A stretch of 8,297 bases of DNA from Methanomassiliicoccaceae archaeon (lineage in GTDB: Archaea; Thermoplasmatota; Thermoplasmata; Methanomassiliicoccales; Methanomethylophilaceae), in NCBI GenBank assembly GCA_031260545.1, contig JAIRJQ010000057.1, forward strand, positions 1-8,297, read 5' to 3'. Made by a program: the position numbers and the translations under genes. Positions 1 to 5,208 of the stretch are shown here, in pieces (the stretch's first letter is position 1; the number at the start of each line of letters is the position of its first letter). A model generated the notes under the pieces. That model saw only the letters and a list, made by a program, of their open reading frames with translations, did not search any database and had not been told where the DNA came from.

Positions 1-1484
1 CCGTCAGGCAATGTCTGTATGAAGTGATGCAGTCCGACCATCTTGCATGCATCGACGACCTCTGCGTCGAGGACGTTCGTTCTTGAGTAGGCTATATTCT
101 CCTTTATGGTCCCTTCGAATAACCAGGTATCTTGTAAGACCATACAGAACTGTTCGTGAACGCTCTCTCTCGGAACTTCGTTGATGGGCGTACCGTCGAT
201 GGTGATCTCGCCGCCTTCTATCTCATAGAACCTCATCAGAAGATTCACCATAGTCGTCTTTCCTGCACCGGTAGGACCGACTATCGCGATCTTCTGTCCT
301 GCTCTTACCGATGCAGAGAAATCGTTTATGACGATCTTATCGGAAGTATATCCGAATCTTACGTTCCTGAATTCTATGTTGCCTTTGACATTCTCCAGCT
401 GTTTTACTTTCTGACCTTCGTCCTCCAGTTCTTTCTCTTCCAGGAACTCGAACACACGTTCGCTTGCCGCTGCCGTCCTCTGCATGTTGATGGCCGCTTG
501 TGCGATCTGAGACAACGGCTGCGTGAATAGACGGATGTACACCATGAACGCTACGATGACAGCGAATGATATCGTTCCCTGCACAGCAAGCACAGCTCCC
601 ACGATGCAAACAGCAACGTATCCGAAATTTCCGATGAATATCATAAGCGGCATCATCAGTCCTGAGAAGAATTGTGATCTCCATCCGCTGGTGTAAAGCT
701 TTTCGTTTATTTCCTCAAAGGTCTTTTTTAACTCTCTGCTGCCGTTGTACACTTTCACGACGTTATGGTTGGTGTACGTCTCTTCGACGTGACCGTTCAT
801 GCTCCCGAGCTCCTTCTGCTGTATCACGAAATATTTCTGCGACCTTTTCATGATTATTATCATTGCTATGAAACCGGCCAAGCTGGTGACCACAGCGGTG
901 ACGGCCATTATCAGGTTCGTATAGATCATCATGATCAGCGAACCGATGAACAATGTAACTGCGGATGCAAGTATCCCGATGCTCTGGTTAAGCGTGGTGC
1001 CTATCGTATCTGCATCGTTCGTAACACGGCTTAAGACGTCACCGTAGCTGTTCTTGTTAAAATAACTGAATGGCAGGCGATTTATTTTATCGGAGATGTC
1101 AGACCTCATCTGCTTGGCTATCTTCTGCGACACCGTTGCCATTATCCAGTTCATCAGGAACGTAAGTACCGCTGAGCTTGCGTAGAGGAACACAAGGATC
1201 ATTGCTACCGATGTAACAAAGCTCATGTCGATCGGTGCGCCGACAGTGAAATGCAGGACCTCTTCCGTGATCTGTTTCAGTCTGTCCGGCCCGAGGACCT
1301 GGAATACTGCTCCGACAGAGGCCATTATCAGCGCCACGGCAACTATCACCATGTGAGCTCGGCTGTAGCGTATCAGTTTACCCCATGTTCCTTTGAAATC
1401 CTTTGATCTTTCAGCAGGCCCTCCCCTTCCGGCCATCGGGCCGTTGGCGGGTGCGCGCTGTTGTCCATGAGTTTCTTTGCTCAT
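1..1484 (-). CDS. Heterodimeric ABC exporter half-transporter, catalytic-type subunit (3' end cut by window)
   Basis: The minus-strand frame is open from the ATG at 1484-1482 to the window edge (494 codons seen) and continues outside. Role, by family: a membrane domain fused to an ATPase domain, pairing with the product of the upstream gene to export a drug, lipid or other hydrophobic substrate. Seen: a Gly/Pro/Arg-rich cytosolic tail (about 1-30) of the kind common in the TM288-like subunit, membrane helices at about 45-65, 90-115, 165-188, 190-212, 275-300 and 302-318, Walker A GPTGAGKTT at 403-411, and Q-loop Gln451 in VLQDTWLF. The signature, Walker B and switch-His regions lie beyond the edge, so its expected role as the catalytically competent half cannot be checked. 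Start: AAGGAG lies 8 nt upstream inside the preceding gene, and the ATG overlaps that gene's TGA as ATGA, implying translational coupling. The substrate is unknown. Confidence 0.93.
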   Translation of the reverse strand, partial: MSKETHGQQRAPANGPMAGRGGPAERSKDFKGTWGKLIRYSRAHMVIVAVALIMASVGAVFQVLGPDRLKQITEEVLHFTVGAPIDMSFVTSVAMILVFLYASSAVLTFLMNWIMATVSQKIAKQMRSDISDKINRLPFSYFNKNSYGDVLSRVTNDADTIGTTLNQSIGILASAVTLFIGSLIMMIYTNLIMAVTAVVTSLAGFIAMIIIMKRSQKYFVIQQKELGSMNGHVEETYTNHNVVKVYNGSRELKKTFEEINEKLYTSGWRSQFFSGLMMPLMIFIGNFGYVAVCIVGAVLAVQGTISFAVIVAFMVYIRLFTQPLSQIAQAAINMQRTAAASERVFEFLEEKELEDEGQKVKQLENVKGNIEFRNVRFGYTSDKIVINDFSASVRAGQKIAIVGPTGAGKTTMVNLLMRFYEIEGGEITIDGTPINEVPRESVHEQFCMVLQDTWLFEGTIKENIAYSRTNVLDAEVVDACKMVGLHHFIQTLPD

Positions 1485-3253
1485 AGGTCCAACTCCTTTT
1501 CGCTCAGCTGGGACATTGCGATCTCTCTGTAGACGCTGCAGGTGTTCAGAAGTTCTTTGTGGCCTCCTATTCCCACCACCCTGCCTTCGTCAAGCACCAC
1601 GATCTTATCGGCATCCATTATCGTGCCGATGCGCTGCGCAACTATCATGCTGGTCGCGCCCTGCAGCTCATTCTTCAGAACGGTCCTGAGTTTACGGTCC
1701 GTTTTGTAGTCTAACGCAGAAAAACTGTCATCGAATATGTAGATCTCCGGCCTCTTGTATACGGCACGCGCGATGGCCAGACGCTGTTTCTGCCCCCCGG
1801 ATATGTTGGCGCCTCCGCGTGATATGTCCGCGCTGTACATATTGTCCATTTTTTCAACGAAATCCGTGCCCTGAGCTATTCTGACGGCATTCTTCACATC
1901 ATATTCGGTCATCTCATTCTCGGTCCTGCCGAATGCGACATTCGACGATACCGTTCCGCTGAACAGCGCTGCTTTCTGCGGAATATACCCGATCTTGTCA
2001 TAAAGCGATTCCAGTTTGAAATCGCGTACGTTCACTCCGTCGATGAATACGTCACCTTCCGTGGCGTCATAGAATCTGGGCACAAGGTTGATAAGCGTGC
2101 TCTTGCCGCTTCCCGTGGATCCGATGAATGCTATTGTCTCGCCGCGTTTGACGGTGAAATTTATATCTTTCAGGATGTAGTCCGCGGCTCCCGGGTATTT
2201 GAAAGAGACATTCCTGAACTCTACCTCTCCGCTGCGTCCTGTATCCGTTTCGGTGACGTTCCCGTCTGTCACCGTCGGTTCTGTATCGATAACTTCGTTG
2301 ATACGCCGCATCGCCACCTGCGCTCTGGGCAGCATGATGAACATCATCGTGATCATCATGAACGCAAATATCGTCTGCATCGCATATGATGTGAACACTA
2401 TCATGTTGGAGAACAGAATGCTCTGTTCTTCTGTAGAAGGCGCAGCATTGTTTATGAGCACAGCACCTATCCAATAGATCGCAAGGATGAGGCCGTTCAT
2501 TATCAGAAAGATCACAGGCATCATCACTGCCATCGCTCTGGTCGTGAACATATGTACATCTGTCAATTCTTTGTTCGCCTTTTCGAATTTATCTGTCTGA
2601 TACGGTTCCGCATTGTACGCACGGACCACGGGAAGACCCATTAGATTCTCTCTGGCCACGCGGTTCACATTATCGGTCAGGACCTGCATCTTCCTGAACT
2701 TTGGAAGGACGACAACGATCAGGATGGCGAACATTATCAAAAGCACAACGACCGCCACGCCGGTGGCGAGCATCCATTCCAATCCGTCACTGTGGATGTT
2801 GTAGATCTTGTATATCGCCCAGACCGCGACTATCGGCGCTTTGATGATCATCTGCAGCGCGATGATCATGAACATCTGCACCTGCGTAACATCGTTCGTA
2901 GACCTTGTGATAAGGCTGGGCGTAGAAAATTTATTTATCTCGGCCATAGAGAAAGAATCCACTTTATTGAACTGCATGCTCCTGAGTCTTTGCGAGAATG
3001 AGGAACCGACCTTGGCCGCAAGAAAACCTACGGCTATCGCCCCGGCAAGGCTTCCCAGTGCGCAAAGGATCATGTACATACCATCGTTCATGACCGCGTC
3101 GACCGTTCCGTGTCCGCTGTTTATTGTCGTGGTTATCTTGCCCATGTATTCAGGCAACATCAGATCAAGCCAGACCTGGAACACGACGAGGATCAGTATG
3201 ATCCCGATCATGATCCATTCTTTCTGTCTGAGGTGTTTCAGCATATCGAACAT
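1481..3253 (-). CDS. Heterodimeric ABC exporter half-transporter, degenerate-site subunit (TM287/BmrC-like)
   Basis: A complete 590-aa type IV ABC half-exporter, normal length for the family. Membrane helices are at about 14-33, 60-80, 128-150, 160-183, 242-267 and 280-307, followed by an ATPase domain from about 343. Motifs seen: Walker A GSTGSGKST 378-386, Q-loop Gln426, signature ISGGQ 484-488, Walker B IYIFD 504-508, D-loop SALD 512-515. Two catalytic positions are changed: the residue after Walker B is Asp509 instead of Glu, and the switch histidine is Gln540 (VAQR instead of AHR). Both changes are known from the non-hydrolysing half of heterodimeric exporters such as TM287/288, so this is normal divergence rather than decay. 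It starts 1 nt after the marR stop and overlaps the partner gene by 4 nt. Met4 is an alternative start, since no strong Shine-Dalgarno decides. Substrate unknown; multidrug or lipid export is an inference from the family and the linked MarR regulator. Confidence 0.95.
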   Translation of the reverse strand: MFDMLKHLRQKEWIMIGIILILVVFQVWLDLMLPEYMGKITTTINSGHGTVDAVMNDGMYMILCALGSLAGAIAVGFLAAKVGSSFSQRLRSMQFNKVDSFSMAEINKFSTPSLITRSTNDVTQVQMFMIIALQMIIKAPIVAVWAIYKIYNIHSDGLEWMLATGVAVVVLLIMFAILIVVVLPKFRKMQVLTDNVNRVARENLMGLPVVRAYNAEPYQTDKFEKANKELTDVHMFTTRAMAVMMPVIFLIMNGLILAIYWIGAVLINNAAPSTEEQSILFSNMIVFTSYAMQTIFAFMMITMMFIMLPRAQVAMRRINEVIDTEPTVTDGNVTETDTGRSGEVEFRNVSFKYPGAADYILKDINFTVKRGETIAFIGSTGSGKSTLINLVPRFYDATEGDVFIDGVNVRDFKLESLYDKIGYIPQKAALFSGTVSSNVAFGRTENEMTEYDVKNAVRIAQGTDFVEKMDNMYSADISRGGANISGGQKQRLAIARAVYKRPEIYIFDDSFSALDYKTDRKLRTVLKNELQGATSMIVAQRIGTIMDADKIVVLDEGRVVGIGGHKELLNTCSVYREIAMSQLSEKELDL

Positions 3254-3254
3254 A

Positions 3255-3722
3255 TCATCTCATCTTTCCTTTCATATTGAACGTAATATCTGATTCATGG
3301 TTGTTCTCGCAGAGCACTTCGGCCATCCTTCCCGTCAGCCGTACGTATTCTCGGGCATCATCCTCGCCGAGAAGTCTAAGAATGTTCTCCATGGCTTCAA
3401 CATACTTTCTTTCCTGCTCTTCCGCGCGTTCCGTGCCCTTTTGCGTTAACTTTACTATGATCCTTCTTCTGTCGCCGTTGTCGATCTCACGTGTTATCAT
3501 CTCTTTGTTCTCAAGCGCATTGAGAACAGCGGCCACGCGCGCAGAGCTCAGACCGGCGTTATCGCTTATGTTACCGGGAACTATCCCTTCCTTGCACTCT
3601 TTGATACAATTAAGGACGAACGCTTCGCCGCGAACGCCTTCTTCCACGTATCTTTGATGTTTTGCCTTACGGACGGATTGCATGTTATGCAGGAGTTCCT
3701 TGGCAAGTTCATTATAGTTCAT
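3255..3722 (-). CDS. MarR-family transcriptional regulator
   Basis: A 155-aa winged helix-turn-helix protein, typical length for MarR regulators, which are dimeric DNA-binding proteins often released from DNA by small hydrophobic ligands. Seen: an N-terminal helix (about 1-25) and a C-terminal helical part (about 97-140) that would form the dimer interface. Between them is a wHTH (about 34-98) with recognition-helix region LSSARVAAVLNALE (58-71) and the family's wing signature, GDRRRIIVKLTQKG (83-96). It is the first gene of a three-gene operon, 1 nt ahead of the ABC exporter, so it most likely represses itself and the exporter; this is an inference from context. The ATG has a purine-rich GAGAGAG just upstream. 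A candidate operator and TATA element lie in the divergent region ahead of it. The ligand cannot be read from the sequence. Confidence 0.93.
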   Translation of the reverse strand: MNYNELAKELLHNMQSVRKAKHQRYVEEGVRGEAFVLNCIKECKEGIVPGNISDNAGLSSARVAAVLNALENKEMITREIDNGDRRRIIVKLTQKGTERAEEQERKYVEAMENILRLLGEDDAREYVRLTGRMAEVLCENNHESDITFNMKGKMR

Positions 3723-3743
3723 GCTCTCTCGGCCGTGTAATTG

Positions 3744-3756
3744 CTAATAGTATTAG
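3744..3756. promoter_or_regulatory. Perfect 13-bp palindrome, candidate MarR operator
   Basis: CTAATAGTATTAG has two perfect 6-bp arms around one central base. It lies between the candidate marR TATA box and the predicted transcript start, where a bound dimer would block transcription. MarR-family dimers commonly bind short palindromes in their own promoters, so autoregulation of the regulator-exporter operon is the natural reading. The AT-rich background makes some inverted repeats expected by chance. Confidence 0.5.
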
Positions 3757-3767
3757 TATTTTATTAT
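3757..3767 (-). promoter_or_regulatory. Candidate TATA box for the marR-exporter operon
   Basis: Read on the minus strand this is ATAATAAAATA, a good archaeal TATA-like element. The usual spacing of about 25 nt would place the transcript start near 3736, about 14 nt before the marR ATG and just ahead of its GAGAGAG ribosome-binding sequence. The whole region is AT-rich, so the exact box is uncertain. Confidence 0.45.
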
Positions 3768-3785
3768 GTTAGGTATTATAGCTAA

Positions 3786-3795
3786 AATAATATAA
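3786..3795 (+). promoter_or_regulatory. Candidate TATA box for the mini PstS-like gene
   Basis: AATAATATAA sits about 26-30 nt upstream of the ATG at 3820. That spacing predicts a transcript starting at or only a few nt before the start codon, i.e. leaderless or nearly so. The weak ribosome-binding sequence (GGGAAG at 3808-3813) is consistent with this. Confidence 0.4.
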
Positions 3796-3819
3796 CCCTA
3801 TGCTGTTGGGAAGAATATC

Positions 3820-4209
3820 ATGGCCAGTGCAAGAGAGAAGGTACTGATCGCCACAGCGGTGGCGGTGACCGCAGTGATATGCATATACGGTATGTACCTG
3901 CTGGTCGGCGACACCGAAGAAAAACAGGACGTCCGTGTTACCGTACCGACAGGACTGGAAGATGAGGCCGCATTGTTCTTCGAAGGATTTGAGACGTACA
4001 CAATGTCAAAGATAATAATATCCTCCGTCGACGATCCGAAGATATCGCTTCTTAACAACGGAGCCGATATAATATTTTCATACAGCAGCAGCGGAACGGC
4101 ACCGATGAAAGAACTGACAATAGCTGATGGGATCGTTGTGTATGCATATTATAAAGAAAATACACAGGGAATGGCAGGATCAGCAATAAATTGGCTGAAC
4201 GGTCAATGA
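3820..4209 (+). CDS. Small membrane-anchored protein resembling one lobe of a PstS-type binding protein
   Basis: A 129-aa protein that I do not recognise as a named family. Seen: a short basic N-terminus (Arg5, Lys7), one hydrophobic segment at about 8-29 without a lipobox (Cys21 follows AVI), then an acidic linker (DTEEKQD, 31-37) and a roughly 90-residue outer domain. Two stretches resemble the PstS encoded just downstream: LLNNGADIIFSYSSSG (77-92) against TLNGVADIGMLSRDLK, and GMAGSAINWLNGQ (117-129) against GMVKFFMDWILSEDGQ near the PstS C-terminus. In PstS these flank the whole second lobe, so the protein looks like a minimal lobe 1. The GSTT, GGGSG and EGSGTR phosphate-contact loops of PstS are absent, so it may not bind phosphate. 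An in-frame TAA at 3793 leaves ATG 3820 as the only sensible start. The sequence after the stop does not look coding, so there is no sign of a frameshifted full-length gene. Possible roles are an accessory or regulatory subunit of the phosphate transporter, or a decaying paralogue; neither is shown. Confidence 0.75.
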   Translation: MASAREKVLIATAVAVTAVICIYGMYLLVGDTEEKQDVRVTVPTGLEDEAALFFEGFETYTMSKIIISSVDDPKISLLNNGADIIFSYSSSGTAPMKELTIADGIVVYAYYKENTQGMAGSAINWLNGQ

Positions 4210-4223
4210 CCCCATATCTCGGG

Positions 4224-4237
4224 TTTTGTTCTCTTTT
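4224..4237 (+). terminator. Possible T-rich archaeal terminator after the mini PstS-like gene
   Basis: TTTTGTTCTCTTTT begins 14 nt after the stop codon. Archaeal RNA polymerase can stop at U-rich tracts without a hairpin, and none is visible here. It would separate this gene from the pst operon, which has its own promoter downstream. Confidence 0.35.
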
Positions 4238-4279
4238 CATAAGATTTAATGGGTGTTAACTTCATTATCATCTTTATTG

Positions 4280-4289
4280 TGTGCGCACA
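4280..4289. promoter_or_regulatory. Perfect 10-bp palindrome TGTGCGCACA upstream of the pst TATA box
   Basis: A self-complementary GC-rich site in an otherwise AT-rich region, about 12 bp upstream of the TATA box and adjacent to the purine-rich stretch that could serve as the TFB recognition element. An activator would usually bind here in an archaeal promoter. No binding protein can be named. Confidence 0.4.
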
Positions 4290-4292
4290 TAT

Positions 4293-4308
4293 AGAGAAAA
4301 TATATAAG
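4293..4308 (+). promoter_or_regulatory. pst operon promoter: BRE-like purines plus TATA box
   Basis: AGAGAAAA (4293-4300) followed by TATATAAG (4301-4308) is a textbook-like archaeal BRE/TATA pair, the clearest promoter in the window. Typical spacing puts the transcript start near 4330, which leaves a leader of about 13 nt containing the GGAGG ribosome-binding site of pstS. Confidence 0.65.
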
Positions 4309-4313
4309 CGATG

Positions 4314-4332
4314 CCCAACTTGAATGGTTGGG
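4314..4332. promoter_or_regulatory. Inverted repeat at the predicted pst transcription start, candidate operator
   Basis: CCCAACTTGAATGGTTGGG has perfect 6-bp arms (CCCAAC / GTTGGG) and a 7-bp centre. It begins 6 bp after the TATA box element and runs to the predicted start of transcription, so most of it is probably not in the mRNA. It would therefore act as a DNA site, most simply for a repressor sensing phosphate status. An RNA hairpin is possible only if transcription starts further upstream. Confidence 0.45.
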
Positions 4333-4336
4333 GAGG
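4332..4336 (+). promoter_or_regulatory. pstS ribosome-binding site that decides the GTG start
   Basis: GGAGG lies 6 nt before the GTG at 4343. The frame is open further upstream to a TTG at 4328, but that codon has no ribosome-binding site in front of it and would place this GGAGG inside the gene. The GTG start also gives a better signal peptide, with Lys2 and Lys6 before the hydrophobic core. Confidence 0.75.
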
Positions 4337-4342
4337 GTAGCT

Positions 4343-5200
4343 GTGAAAAGCTGGATGAAAGTATCCGCTGCGATTCTGATAACCGCTATGATATGTGTCC
4401 CGTTGACGGCTACTGTTATTGGCACTGATTCTCATAAGCTCAGCGTTGCCGGATCGACAACGGTCTATCCTCTGATGGCGGAATTACAGAAAGAATTTGA
4501 AAAGTTCGCCAACGTTGATATGAACGTCAGCGGAGGAGGCTCCGGTGTTGGTGTAAGCTCAACGCTCAACGGCGTCGCGGACATCGGCATGCTTTCGAGA
4601 GATCTGAAAGAAGATGAGGGCGGCGGACAATTGGTCCCGCATGTTATAGCCAAGGACGCCGTTGTCGTTATCGTTAATAAAAATGTCGGGCTTCCGAACA
4701 AGGAGGCGGGCATCCCCGATCTTACTTTAGAACAGCTTGCCGGAATATACAGCGGTAAGTACAACGATTGGGGAGAGGTCGGAGGAAAGGCGGGACAAAA
4801 GATAGCGGTCATCGCCAGAGAGGAGGGATCGGGGACGAGGGATTGTTTCGAGGCTGCGCTGAAGACCGTGTCCGGAGGGTTCGTTGCAAAGGAAAGAGAT
4901 GTCAATTCGGTGAATTCCACCGGAGCGGTCCTTCTCTCGGTGCAGAACACTCCGGGAGCGATCGGTTACATAAACCTGAATGTTGAGATATTTGCATATC
5001 CCGGAATAACGAAGGTCACCGTGGATGGCATAACGGCGACGTCCGAGAACGTACAGGACAAAACTTACGAAATATCCCGTGACCTCATACTCGTGACGAA
5101 AGGCAAGGAGACGGGCATGGTCAAGTTCTTCATGGACTGGATATTAAGTGAGGACGGACAGAGGACAGTGGAGAGTTCTGGTTTCGTGAGGGTGAATTAG
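4343..5200 (+). CDS. pstS: Phosphate ABC transporter substrate-binding protein PstS
   Basis: A 285-aa extracytoplasmic binding protein that captures phosphate and delivers it to the PstCA permease. Seen: basic start (Lys2, Lys6), hydrophobic signal or anchor segment at about 7-27, then the PstS fold. Phosphate-loop motifs are AGSTTVYPL (36-44), SGGGSGVG (63-70) and REEGSGTRDCF (159-169), all diagnostic of the PstS family. The NDWGEVGG segment (141-148) and the C-terminal helix FFMDWILSEDGQ (262-273) are also typical. No lipobox precedes Cys18 (AMIC), so it is probably held by its N-terminal helix or cleaved and released rather than lipid-anchored. It is at the shorter end of PstS lengths but keeps all the core motifs. 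First gene of the pst operon, with its own TATA promoter and GGAGG site; GTG start chosen on that basis. Phosphate-responsive expression is expected from the family but not shown. Confidence 0.96.
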   Translation: MKSWMKVSAAILITAMICVPLTATVIGTDSHKLSVAGSTTVYPLMAELQKEFEKFANVDMNVSGGGSGVGVSSTLNGVADIGMLSRDLKEDEGGGQLVPHVIAKDAVVVIVNKNVGLPNKEAGIPDLTLEQLAGIYSGKYNDWGEVGGKAGQKIAVIAREEGSGTRDCFEAALKTVSGGFVAKERDVNSVNSTGAVLLSVQNTPGAIGYINLNVEIFAYPGITKVTVDGITATSENVQDKTYEISRDLILVTKGKETGMVKFFMDWILSEDGQRTVESSGFVRVN

Positions 5201-5205
5201 GTGAT
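5200..5205 (+). promoter_or_regulatory. pstCA ribosome-binding site supporting a TTG start
   Basis: GGTGAT begins on the last base of the pstS TAG stop and ends 3 nt before TTG 5209. The same GGTGAT plus 3 nt arrangement precedes the ATG of pstB and of phoU, which is the main reason to accept the TTG here. The ATG at 5216 is out of frame, and the next in-frame ATG (codon 20) would remove the N-terminal cytosolic tail. Confidence 0.75.
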
Positions 5206-5208
5206 CTT

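Noticed and set aside
2808..3293. A 161-codon plus-strand frame opposite the exporter gene, crossing into marR.
   Set aside because: It covers the conserved exporter membrane domain and the marR-exporter junction on the other strand; no supporting promoter or family resemblance.
3774..3792. AT-rich inverted repeat TATTAT / ATAATA with a 7-bp centre in the divergent promoter region.
   Set aside because: Such repeats are expected in sequence made almost only of A and T, and it overlaps the candidate TATA box, which explains it better.
4328..4342. An upstream TTG start for pstS adding five residues.
   Set aside because: It sits inside the inverted repeat near the predicted transcript start, has no ribosome-binding site, and would bury the GGAGG that is well placed for the GTG at 4343.
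4465..4950. A 161-codon minus-strand frame opposite pstS.
   Set aside because: It is antisense to conserved PstS motifs; low-complexity Ser/Pro/Thr composition and no ribosome-binding site or domain.
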